In this document: piece after piece, positions 1 to 5,378 of the stretch
How positions within the stretch are numbered: the stretch's first letter is position 1
How the letters are laid out: every line of letters starts with the position of its first letter
DNA from: Alistipes sp.
Lineage (GTDB): Bacteria > Bacteroidota > Bacteroidia > Bacteroidales > Rikenellaceae
Direction: 5' to 3'
NCBI GenBank assembly: GCA_017561105.1
Contig: JAFZDR010000060.1
Coordinates: forward strand, 1-5,378
DNA: 5,378 nt
Position numbers and translations under genes: made by a program
The notes under the pieces: generated by a model
Database searches by the model: none
Seen by the model: only the letters and a program-made list of their open reading frames with translations
Told to the model about the DNA's origin: nothing

Positions 1-2
1 CG

Positions 3-230
3 ATTGATGCAGATCCTACATCTGACGAGCCGACAAGCACAGCAGAGTTCTACCTTGTAAATGGCTACAAGGTTGTGGAAGATTGGCAGAAGTGGGATTT
101 GAGTGTTCTCGGCAAGGTTGCAAAGGTTCGATTCAACTTCCTCTACTCGGATGAGATGGGCGGTAAGTACGGCTTTACAATACCGGGATACTTCGCATAC
201 GACGATATTGCGGTACGATTTGAGAAATAA
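3..230 (+). CDS. DUF4465-type surface protein, C-terminal end (5' truncated by window)
   Basis: An open frame runs from the left edge to TAA at 228-230 and gives the last 75 residues of a larger protein. The fragment reads like the C-terminal half of a DUF4465 domain: YLVNGYK at 17-23, then WQKWDLSVLG at 28-37, a beta-rich FNFLYSDEMGG at 44-54, and the ending TIPGYFAYDDIAV at 59-71. DUF4465 proteins are usually exported or surface-anchored in Bacteroidetes, and they recur in B12-uptake loci next to BtuG and BtuB. The signal peptide would lie outside the window, so export is inferred from the family. The next gene starts 7 nt after this stop, so the two are very likely co-transcribed. A role in corrinoid capture is inferred from context only; no ligand-binding residues can be named. 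The family call is by motif resemblance, not by a profile search. Confidence 0.75.
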   Translation: MDADPTSDEPTSTAEFYLVNGYKVVEDWQKWDLSVLGKVAKVRFNFLYSDEMGGKYGFTIPGYFAYDDIAVRFEK

Positions 231-237
231 AACCACC

Positions 238-1215
238 ATGACTTTGAATAAATCAGCTATAATCACTATTTTTGCATCGGTTATTCTCTCGTCGTGTAAT
301 ATGGACGGGTATATAACCGATGATAAGGACTATGGGGCAACCCACTATCGCCCTGCGACGATTAGCAGCAGCCCATATTGTACCAAGGTATTCGAGTACA
401 CGCCTGCTCCGGGTCAGTTTATAAACGAAACCAAAACGGGAGGATTTGACGGTACGCAAACCACGGCCGAGGCGGCTTGCCGTTATGCCGAGGAGCGATT
501 TGCAGCCGAGATATGGGTATCGCTCGGAGGCTTTGGCGGCTATATCGTAGTTGGATTTGATCATAGTATCGACAACTCGGGCGGTTACGACTTTGCGGTA
601 CTCGGAAACTCATTCAACGGCTCGTCGGAGCCCGGTGCTGTCTGGGTTATGCAGGACGAAAACGGCAACGGAGAGCCCGATGATACCTGGTACGAGCTGG
701 CAGGCTCGGAGAGCGGTAAGGAGGCGACAATCCAAAATTACGCTGTAACCTACTATCGCCCGAGCGAGCCGCAGCAGTCGGTGCAATGGACTGACAACCA
801 AGGCAACAGCGGTCAGATAGACTACCTAAAGCAGTACCACCGACAGGAGTATTACTATCCTTTGTGGATTGAGACTGACAGCTATACACTTACGGGTACC
901 TGCTTGGAACCGCGCAACTACGACGCTTCGACCAATGGTACTTATTGGGTAAATCCCCATTACGATTGGGGTTATGCCGACAATTTTAGCCCGATAGATC
1001 GACTTACCGACGATGATAATGCTACAGCAGATGTGAATGCCAACCATTTCAAGATATCGAATGCGATAGATGCAAGTGGCAAGGCTAAGCATTTGGACTT
1101 TATCGACTTTATCAAGGTGCAGTGTGCCGTAAACACCAAATGCGGCTGGCTTGGCGAAGTATCGACTGAGGTGTGCGGTTTTTACGATTATAATTTGAAG
1201 AAAGAGCTCGAATAA
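238..1215 (+). CDS. Surface lipoprotein of a B12-uptake locus, function unknown
   Basis: A 325-residue protein. I chose ATG 238 because it gives a lipoprotein signal peptide: basic K5, hydrophobic core IITIFASVI, and lipobox LSSC with Cys20 as the lipidated residue. The in-frame ATG at 103 would overlap the upstream gene by 128 nt and bury this signal. Acidic residues after Cys20 (NMDGYITDDKD) fit a Bacteroidetes surface-export signal. The mature part looks all-beta and rich in Tyr, Trp, Asn and Gly. Notable blocks are GNSFNGSSEPGAVWVM (123-138), the Asp/Asn-rich loop DENGNGEPDD (140-149) followed by TWYELAGS, and a C-terminal IDFIKVQ...AVN...GWLGEVSTEV segment. The loop resembles a calcium-binding DxNxN loop. 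Similar proteins are usually annotated only as 'cell surface protein' beside BtuG/BtuB. An accessory role in corrinoid capture is inferred from the operon. No strong Shine-Dalgarno is visible, as is common in this phylum. Confidence 0.85.
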   Translation: MTLNKSAIITIFASVILSSCNMDGYITDDKDYGATHYRPATISSSPYCTKVFEYTPAPGQFINETKTGGFDGTQTTAEAACRYAEERFAAEIWVSLGGFGGYIVVGFDHSIDNSGGYDFAVLGNSFNGSSEPGAVWVMQDENGNGEPDDTWYELAGSESGKEATIQNYAVTYYRPSEPQQSVQWTDNQGNSGQIDYLKQYHRQEYYYPLWIETDSYTLTGTCLEPRNYDASTNGTYWVNPHYDWGYADNFSPIDRLTDDDNATADVNANHFKISNAIDASGKAKHLDFIDFIKVQCAVNTKCGWLGEVSTEVCGFYDYNLKKELE

Positions 1216-1218
1216 TAT

Positions 1219-2286
1219 ATGGTACGAAAGTTTGTCGAATTGATGGCATTAAGCCTGCTTCTGCTATACACCTCGTGTATGGAGTGGGACTATGGCTATG
1301 TAGAGGAGTTCGATACCTCGGGCGAGCGCGGACTATTTATCTGCAATGAGGGTAACTTCCAGTATGGAAATGCAACACTCTCGTACTATAACCCTGCGAC
1401 AAAGAAGGTGGAGAACGAGGTTTTCTACCGCGCTAATGCCATGAAATTGGGCGATGTTGCGCAGTCGATGATTATTCGCAACGGCATAGGCTGGGTGGTG
1501 GTGAATAACTCGCATGTGGTATTTGCCATAGATATCAACACCTTCAAAGAGGTGGGGCGTATTACCAATTTGACATCACCTCGCTATATTCACTTTCTCT
1601 CCGACGAAAAGGCGTACATTACACAGATTTGGGATAACCGTATCTTTATTGTAAACCCTAAGCGCTATGAGGTTACGGGTTATATCGAAGTGCCTAATAT
1701 GACTATGGAGTCGGGGTCGACCGAGCAGATGGTGCAGTATGGAAAATATGTTTATGTGAACTGCTGGTCGTACCAAAATCGTATTCTTAAGATCGATACC
1801 GACACCGATCAGATTGTCGATGAACTCGTTGTGGGCATTCAGCCTACATCGTTGGCGTTGGATTGCAATAATAAGCTTTGGACGGTTACCGATGGTGGCT
1901 ACGAAGGCTCTCCGTATGGCTACGAAGCGCCTTCGCTCTATCGCATCGATGCCGAAACTTTCACTATCGAGAAGGAGTTTAAGTTTGAATTTGGCGATTG
2001 GCCGTCGGAGGTGCAACTCAATGGTGCAAAGGATAAAATCTATTGGCTCAACGACGATGTTTGGGAGATGGATGTTACAGCCGATCGCGCACCGGCATAC
2101 CCATTCTTGCCATATAACGGTACACTGTACTATGGTCTGACAATATGCCCTCATACGGGCGATGTCTATATTGCCGACGCCATCGACTATGTGCAGCAGG
2201 GCAAGGTATATCGCTACTCTTCGGATGGCAAGTTGTTGGACGAGTTCTATGTCGGAATTATTCCGGGTGCATTTTGTTGGAAATAG
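1219..2286 (+). CDS. btuG: BtuG-type surface lipoprotein, corrinoid-binding beta-propeller
   Basis: A 355-residue protein strongly resembling Bacteroides BtuG (BT1954, BtuG2), a YncE/DUF5074-like seven-bladed propeller that binds B12 at the cell surface with very high affinity and sits as a lid on BtuB. The N-terminus has a hydrophobic core (LMALSLLLL) and a lipobox-like YTSC with Cys20. Tyr at -3 is slightly off consensus (usually Leu/Val/Ile). Recognisable blocks are GLFICNEGNFQYGNATLSYYNP (38-59), GDVAQSM and GWVVVNNSH (79-99), SPRYIHFLSDEKAY (120-133), ESGSTEQMVQYGKYVYVNCWSYQNRILKID (164-193), VTDGGYEGSPYGYEAPSLYRID (223-244), GDWPSEVQLNG (259-269), and the ending DEFYVGIIPGAFCWK. Length is normal and the frame is intact. 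The start lies 3 nt after the preceding stop, and btuB follows 11 nt after this stop. B12 binding is transferred from the family, not shown here. Confidence 0.93.
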   Translation: MVRKFVELMALSLLLLYTSCMEWDYGYVEEFDTSGERGLFICNEGNFQYGNATLSYYNPATKKVENEVFYRANAMKLGDVAQSMIIRNGIGWVVVNNSHVVFAIDINTFKEVGRITNLTSPRYIHFLSDEKAYITQIWDNRIFIVNPKRYEVTGYIEVPNMTMESGSTEQMVQYGKYVYVNCWSYQNRILKIDTDTDQIVDELVVGIQPTSLALDCNNKLWTVTDGGYEGSPYGYEAPSLYRIDAETFTIEKEFKFEFGDWPSEVQLNGAKDKIYWLNDDVWEMDVTADRAPAYPFLPYNGTLYYGLTICPHTGDVYIADAIDYVQQGKVYRYSSDGKLLDEFYVGIIPGAFCWK

Positions 2287-2290
2287 GAGG
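2285..2290 (+). promoter_or_regulatory. Ribosome binding site of btuB, overlapping the btuG stop
   Basis: A perfect AGGAGG lies 7 nt before ATG 2298 and shares its first two bases with the TAG stop of btuG. It decides the btuB start: the longer in-frame ORF beginning at 2145 lies inside btuG and adds 51 residues with no signal peptide. A consensus Shine-Dalgarno is unusual here; the two preceding gene starts have none. Confidence 0.75.
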
Positions 2291-2297
2291 GAGAGAG

Positions 2298-4370
2298 ATG
2301 ACATTGCGAAATATCTACATACTGCTTGCTCTGCTACTTCCATTCTCTCTTTTTGCCGAGGAGAAGGCTCAAAAAGATTGGGTGCGCAAGGGAATATATA
2401 TTCCCGAAGTAACCGTCTATGGCCAGCGTCCGATGAAGGAGATTGGCGCTCAGCAGACCAAGTTCGATTCGGTGGTCTTGAAGGAGAATATCGCCCTCTC
2501 GATGGCTGATATTTTGACCTTCAACTCATCAATCTTTGTCAAGAGCTATGGCCGAGCAACCCTCTCTACCGTTTCGTTCCGCGGAACATCGCCGTCGCAT
2601 ACACAGGTTAGCTGGAACGGTATGCGTATAAATAACCCTATGCTCGGAATGACCGATTTTTCGATGATTCCATCCTACTTTATCGACGACGCCTCACTCT
2701 TGCATGGCACCTCATCGGTAAATGAAACGGGAGGAGGCTTGGGTGGTGCTGTCAAGATGTCCACCACACCGGCTCAGAACAAGGGATTTGGTTTGCAGTA
2801 TATTCAGGGCATCGGCTCATTCAAGACTTTTGATGAGTTCTTGCGCCTGACCTATGGCAACGACCATTGGCAGGTCTCAACTCGCGCAGTGCTCTCTACA
2901 TCGCCAAATGACTACAAATACCGCAACCACGACAAGAAGGAGAATATCTACGACGAGGATATGAATATCATCGGGCAGTATTACCCGATTGAGCGCAACA
3001 AGAGTGGCTCCTATCGCGATTTTCACCTTCTTCAGGAGGTATATTACAATACAGGCAAGGGCGATCGCCTGGGGTTAAATGCGTGGTATATTAACTCTAA
3101 CCGCGAGCTGCCGATGCTCACTACCGACTATGGCGACGATATGGAGTTTGATAACCGCCAACGCGAGCAGACCTTCCGCGGAATTATATCATGGGATCAT
3201 ATCCGCTCGAATTGGAAGGTTGCAGCCAAAGCGGGCTATATTTACACCTGGATGGCATACGACTATAAGCGCGATGTGGGCAATGGAACAATGGTCCATA
3301 TGACACGCTCGCGAAGCAAGGTGAATACCATCTACGGACAGGCTGAAGGTGAGTATTATATCGGTAAAAAGTGGCTCTTCACAGCCAATTTGGCGGCACA
3401 TCAGCACTTCGTTGAGAGCCGCGATAAAAACATTATTCTGCAAGAGGGCAACAAGGGCATTGTAGGCTATATGAAGGCTCGTATCGAGCTCTCAGGTTCG
3501 GCGTCGGTAAAGTGGCGACCAATCGACAGATTGGGTCTCTCTGCCGTTATTCGCGAGGAGATGTACGGTACGGAGTGGACCCCGATAATTCCAGCGTTTT
3601 TTGTAGATGGTGTGCTCTCGAAGGTGGGCAATATCACCGCTAAGGCGTCGGTATCGCGCAACTTCCGATTCCCTACACTTAACGACCTCTACTTCCTGCC
3701 CGGAGGAAATCCGAACCTCCGCAAGGAGAGCGGTTGGTCGTACGATGCCGGGTTGTCGTTCGCTGTAGGCAGAAAGGGTGTCTACTCGCTGAAGGGCTCG
3801 GCAACATGGTTCGACTCCTATATCCACGATTGGATCTTGTGGCTCCCGACAACCAAGGGTTTCTTCTCGCCAAAGAATATCAAGGATGTGCACGCCTATG
3901 GCGTAGAGATGCAGGTCAATCTCGATGTCGCGCTCACAAAGGAGTGGCAACTCTCGCTCGACGGCACATACTCGTGGACACCATCGATTAACCATGGCGA
4001 GCCAATCTCTGCTGCCGACCAGTCGGTGGGCAAGCAGCTGCCGTATGTGCCAAAGCACTCTTCTACCATTACGGGCCGTATCTCGTGGCGGAAGTGGTCG
4101 TTCCTCTACAAGTGGTGCTACTATAGCGAGCGATATACTATGTCGAGCAACGATATCTCGCTTACGGGCAAGCTCCCCGAGTATTTTATGAGTAATATCT
4201 CGCTCGAGAAGGAGTTCTCGTTCCGCTGGGCGGACCTATCATTGAAAGGCACAATCAATAACCTCTTTAACGAGGAGTACCTCTCTGTTCTCTCGCGCCC
4301 GATGCCGGGTATCAACTTTGAGTTCTTCGTCGGCATTACCCCAAAGTGGGGCACAAAGCATAAGAAGTAA
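2298..4370 (+). CDS. btuB: BtuB-type TonB-dependent corrinoid transporter, outer membrane
   Basis: A 690-residue protein that would form a 22-stranded outer-membrane barrel with an N-terminal plug, importing B12 and related corrinoids into the periplasm with energy from TonB-ExbBD. A type I signal peptide (IYILLALLLPFSLFA) is probably cut after Ala20. A TonB box is seen as PEVTV at 36-40. The plug spans about 45-158, with VSFRGTSPSHTQVSWNGMRINNP (92-114) and NETGGGLGGAVKMST (142-156). The remainder is Tyr/Trp-rich, amphipathic barrel sequence, with RNFRFPTLNDLYFLPGGNPNLRKESGWSYDAG and the terminal LFNEEYLSVLSRPMPGINFEFFVGI, both typical of this receptor class. There is no SusC-type N-terminal carboxypeptidase-like domain and no SusD partner, which favours BtuB over a glycan receptor. 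Substrate is assigned mainly from the adjoining btuG. The frame is intact and the length normal. The next ATG overlaps its stop. Confidence 0.92.
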   Translation: MTLRNIYILLALLLPFSLFAEEKAQKDWVRKGIYIPEVTVYGQRPMKEIGAQQTKFDSVVLKENIALSMADILTFNSSIFVKSYGRATLSTVSFRGTSPSHTQVSWNGMRINNPMLGMTDFSMIPSYFIDDASLLHGTSSVNETGGGLGGAVKMSTTPAQNKGFGLQYIQGIGSFKTFDEFLRLTYGNDHWQVSTRAVLSTSPNDYKYRNHDKKENIYDEDMNIIGQYYPIERNKSGSYRDFHLLQEVYYNTGKGDRLGLNAWYINSNRELPMLTTDYGDDMEFDNRQREQTFRGIISWDHIRSNWKVAAKAGYIYTWMAYDYKRDVGNGTMVHMTRSRSKVNTIYGQAEGEYYIGKKWLFTANLAAHQHFVESRDKNIILQEGNKGIVGYMKARIELSGSASVKWRPIDRLGLSAVIREEMYGTEWTPIIPAFFVDGVLSKVGNITAKASVSRNFRFPTLNDLYFLPGGNPNLRKESGWSYDAGLSFAVGRKGVYSLKGSATWFDSYIHDWILWLPTTKGFFSPKNIKDVHAYGVEMQVNLDVALTKEWQLSLDGTYSWTPSINHGEPISAADQSVGKQLPYVPKHSSTITGRISWRKWSFLYKWCYYSERYTMSSNDISLTGKLPEYFMSNISLEKEFSFRWADLSLKGTINNLFNEEYLSVLSRPMPGINFEFFVGITPKWGTKHKK

Positions 4371-4628
4371 TGAATGAACGCTATGCGATAGAGGAGTTTT
4401 CGCGAGAGATATCCGTCAAGGAGTATCTTGAGCGTTTGCACGCGCCTGAACGGCAAACCATGCTGTCATCCCGAACTTGTTCGTCCTTCGCTCGAGGCTT
4501 ACGGTTTTGACCTCACTAAAACCCTCTCGGAACTCTTCGATATAGAGCTCAAATGGAGTGTTGATAATACTCTCCCCGAGTATCTGGTTATCGTTTGCGG
4601 CCTATTCTATAATCCGCAGCAATCCTAA
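4370..4628 (+). pseudogene. DUF2284 putative metal-binding protein gene, internally deleted and frameshifted
   Basis: The ATG at 4370-4372 overlaps the btuB stop (TAATG), as expected for the next operon gene. Its frame starts MNERYAIEEFSREISVKEYLER, which looks like a DUF2284 N-terminus, but it then meets TGA at 4508-4510. From about 4437 a different frame reads CTRLNGKPCCHPELVRPSLEAYG, then LSELFDIELKW and LPEYLVIV, ending at TAA 4626-4628. This is the DUF2284 C-terminal third. The middle of the family, which normally carries the CxxC...YG..W.CPP cysteine region, is absent. About 22 N-terminal and 63 C-terminal residues remain of a family usually near 170-200, so roughly 300 nt appear lost, with a frame change at about 4433-4437. 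DUF2284 proteins are predicted metal binders of unclear role; loss of the cysteines argues against function. It could instead be an assembly error. Family call from memory of motifs. Confidence 0.75.
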
Positions 4629-4653
4629 ATAATCAGAGTTGAACTTAAACAAA

Positions 4654-4679
4654 AAGAGCAGTGAAAAATCACTACTCTT
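4654..4679 (-). terminator. Hairpin with A-rich left flank, possible minus-strand terminator
   Basis: Arms 4654-4664 (AAGAGCAGTGA) and 4669-4679 (TCACTACTCTT) pair over 10 of 11 positions (one C/A mismatch) around an AAAA loop. On the minus strand the right-to-left reading continues into TTTTTGTTTAAG, a U-tract. On the plus strand there is no T-run after the stem. It could still act as a processing or end structure for the B12 operon transcript, which stops 25 nt upstream. Confidence 0.4.
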
Positions 4680-4699
4680 GGAAAAGAGCAATCTCCAAA

Positions 4700-4727
4700 C
4701 AAAAAAAGACCTGCAACGGCTTGCAGG
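4700..4727 (-). terminator. Intrinsic terminator read on the minus strand, without a visible gene
   Basis: A perfect 7-bp stem CCTGCAA (4710-4716) / TTGCAGG (4721-4727) with a CGGC loop. Read on the minus strand the hairpin is followed by TCTTTTTTT, giving a textbook intrinsic terminator. Read on the plus strand it is followed by GCGTATTGTC, with no U-tract. No minus-strand protein gene lies to the right within the window. The tRNA-like 3' segment at 4778-4797 is the only candidate source of a transcript. Confidence 0.6.
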
Positions 4728-4777
4728 GCGTATTGTCAAACACACAAAAAAAAATTAGAGCCGTATTTCTACTGGTC

Positions 4778-4797
4778 TTTGTAGTGGATCGGGGATA
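4778..4797 (-). other. Possible tRNA 3'-end remnant, candidate attachment site
   Basis: On the minus strand this reads ATCCCCGATCCACTACAAA, which has the layout of the end of a tRNA gene: the end of the T-loop, the T-stem 3' side, the acceptor 3' side and a trailer. The expected TTCGA of the T-loop is not present to the right (the bases read GTGTGT), so the resemblance stops abruptly near 4797. This is what an integrase crossover in a tRNA gene leaves at the far junction. A minus-strand terminator 50 nt downstream (4700-4727) supports a former minus-strand tRNA. The tRNA identity cannot be assigned and chance resemblance is possible. Confidence 0.3.
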
Positions 4798-4802
4798 CAC
4801 AC

Positions 4803-4896
4803 TGTTATTTTACATTGTTTTATATTGTATTTATAATCAACTGAATAACATATATTTACAAGGCGTGTTATTTTGTTTCATTTTGTATTATTTTAC
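4803..4896. repeat. Very AT-rich stretch with short repeats, possible recombinase binding region
   Basis: TGTTATTTT occurs at 4803-4811 and 4866-4874, and TTATTTTAC occurs at 4805-4813 and 4888-4896, set among TTTTATATTGTATTT-like runs. The stretch is far richer in AT than the operon to the left. Placement between a candidate attachment site and an integrase start suits arm-type or host-factor (IHF-like) binding sites. Low-complexity DNA of this kind can also repeat by chance. Confidence 0.3.
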
Positions 4897-4901
4897 TTAT
4901 T

Positions 4902-4924
4902 TTTGGGTGAAAATTTGGGTGAAA
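4902..4924 (+). repeat. Tandem direct repeat TTTGGGTGAAA x2
   Basis: Two exact copies of the 11-mer TTTGGGTGAAA lie at 4902-4912 and 4914-4924, a 12-bp period (just over one helical turn). The second copy contains the TTTG -33 element of the integrase promoter. The arrangement fits binding of a protein on one DNA face, such as the recombinase or an excision factor. The role is inferred from position only. Confidence 0.55.
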
Positions 4925-4945
4925 GATTTTTAATTTGTATATTTG
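4914..4945 (+). promoter_or_regulatory. Bacteroides-type promoter for the integrase gene
   Basis: TTTG at 4914-4917 and TATATTTG at 4938-4945 are separated by 20 nt. This matches the Bacteroides primary sigma consensus (TTTG, 19-21 nt, TAnnTTTG) at every fixed base. Transcription would start near 4952, leaving a leader of roughly 15 nt before ATG 4967. The -33 box overlaps the second TTTGGGTGAAA repeat, so a protein bound there could repress the promoter. Confidence 0.6.
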
Positions 4946-4966
4946 AACAAGAATATCAGAGACTAT

Positions 4967-5378
4967 ATGGCAATTCAGAAGTATAACATCAAGAGAGACT
5001 TGACTCCTCCAACGAAAATGGGAGTTAGTTCTGTTCGATTGAGAGTATCCTCAAAAGGCAAGCGAGTGGATTTGCATACGGGCATCACGCTTACTGACAA
5101 ACAGTGGAAAAATGACAGAGTAAAGCAAGGTTGTGTAGTGAGTGGAGTGGAACATAATCTGCTCAATGATTTGCTGAGAGAGCAAGAGGAGTTCATTTCG
5201 GCATACTTCAACAACTGTGCTTTAAGAAATGAACCTATCAATTTGGAAGAACTGAAAAAGCAATTCAACTACACCTTCAAAGATACTGCCGAAGCAAGAA
5301 GCGAGGAGTTCTTCTATGTAATGAACTCTTACATTGAGAATACTGCTCAAACAAAATCGTGGAATAGCAGATATAAAG
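4967..5378 (+). CDS. Tyrosine recombinase (integrase), N-terminal part; runs off the window
   Basis: An open frame from ATG 4967 to the window edge gives 137 residues without a stop. It has the layout of Bacteroidetes integrases of phage-like and conjugative elements. First comes an arm-type DNA-binding domain (about 1-75), with VSSVRLRVSSKGKRVDLHTGITLTDKQWKND (20-50) and the following VVSGVEHNLLNDLLREQEEF. The start of a SAM-like core-binding domain follows, at about 110-137 (SEEFFYVMNSYIENTAQTKSWNSRYK). The catalytic R-H-R-Y domain lies beyond the window, so activity cannot be judged. The start is supported by the promoter just upstream and by the MAIQKYNIK opening at the first family-like residues. 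Base composition is more AT-rich than the B12 operon, consistent with acquired DNA. It is transcribed rightward, away from the operon, so the element probably extends to the right. Confidence 0.88.
   Translation, partial: MAIQKYNIKRDLTPPTKMGVSSVRLRVSSKGKRVDLHTGITLTDKQWKNDRVKQGCVVSGVEHNLLNDLLREQEEFISAYFNNCALRNEPINLEELKKQFNYTFKDTAEARSEEFFYVMNSYIENTAQTKSWNSRYK

Noticed and set aside
103..237. Upstream extension of the surface lipoprotein gene to ATG 103
   Set aside because: It overlaps the DUF4465-type gene by 128 nt and pushes the lipoprotein signal peptide to residue 46 onward. ATG 238 gives a standard lipobox.
2145..2297. Upstream extension of btuB into btuG
   Set aside because: The 51 extra residues have no signal peptide and lie inside btuG. 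ATG 2298 has AGGAGG at good spacing and a clear signal sequence.
1576..2343. 255-residue open frame on the minus strand
   Set aside because: It lies antisense to btuG and the btuB start, has Cys/Arg/Ile-rich composition with no domain, and BtuG is strongly recognisable on the plus strand.
3492..4058. 188-residue open frame on the minus strand
   Set aside because: It is antisense to the BtuB barrel region, has low-quality Arg/Leu/Cys-rich composition and shows no recognisable motif.
4661..4933. 90-residue plus-strand open frame ending FWVKIWVKDF
   Set aside because: It starts with GTG inside a hairpin, crosses a terminator, the candidate tRNA remnant and AT-rich repeats, and its Phe/Tyr/Leu-rich sequence is what AT-rich non-coding DNA yields.
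4629..4966. CRISPR array or complete tRNA gene in the intergenic region
   Set aside because: No regularly spaced repeats with unique spacers are present. Only about 20 bases resemble a tRNA end, and no full cloverleaf can be drawn on either strand.
4975..5268. 97-residue open frame on the minus strand
   Set aside because: It is the antisense shadow of the integrase N-terminal domain.

Overview
The window looks like a chromosomal segment of a gut-type Bacteroidales bacterium. Four things point there: BtuG/BtuB-type surface proteins, two short lipoprotein signal peptides, a match to the Bacteroides promoter consensus (TTTG, 20 bases, TATATTTG), and weak or absent Shine-Dalgarno sequences for most genes. 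The genus cannot be fixed from sequence reading; a moderate-GC member such as Alistipes or a relative is possible.

Positions 1-4628 are one co-directional, tightly packed plus-strand operon for capture and outer-membrane import of corrinoids (vitamin B12). In order it holds the 3' end of a DUF4465-type surface protein gene, an unnamed surface lipoprotein with a conserved Asp/Asn-rich loop, a BtuG-type beta-propeller lipoprotein, a BtuB-type TonB-dependent transporter, and a decayed DUF2284 (putative metal-binding protein) gene. Intergenic gaps are 7, 3 and 11 nt, and the last pair overlaps by 1 nt, so co-transcription is very likely. The expected model is that BtuG binds the corrinoid at the cell surface and caps BtuB, which imports it using TonB energy. 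The two upstream surface proteins are probable accessory factors. The operon's promoter, and any cobalamin riboswitch, lie left of the window.

The DUF2284 gene keeps a family-like N-terminus of about 22 residues and the C-terminal third (about 63 residues), but these are in different frames and the cysteine-rich middle is gone. This is best read as an internal deletion with a frameshift.

Positions 4629-4966 hold no convincing gene. The stretch contains two hairpins followed by U-tracts only when read on the minus strand, a short segment that on the minus strand resembles the 3' end of a tRNA, an AT-rich stretch with short repeats, and a good Bacteroides-type promoter. From 4967 to the window end runs the N-terminal part of a Bacteroidetes tyrosine recombinase. 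Together these suggest the left boundary of an integrative element that extends rightward, possibly inserted in a minus-strand tRNA gene just downstream of the B12 operon. The element boundary is inference; the integrase itself is well supported.
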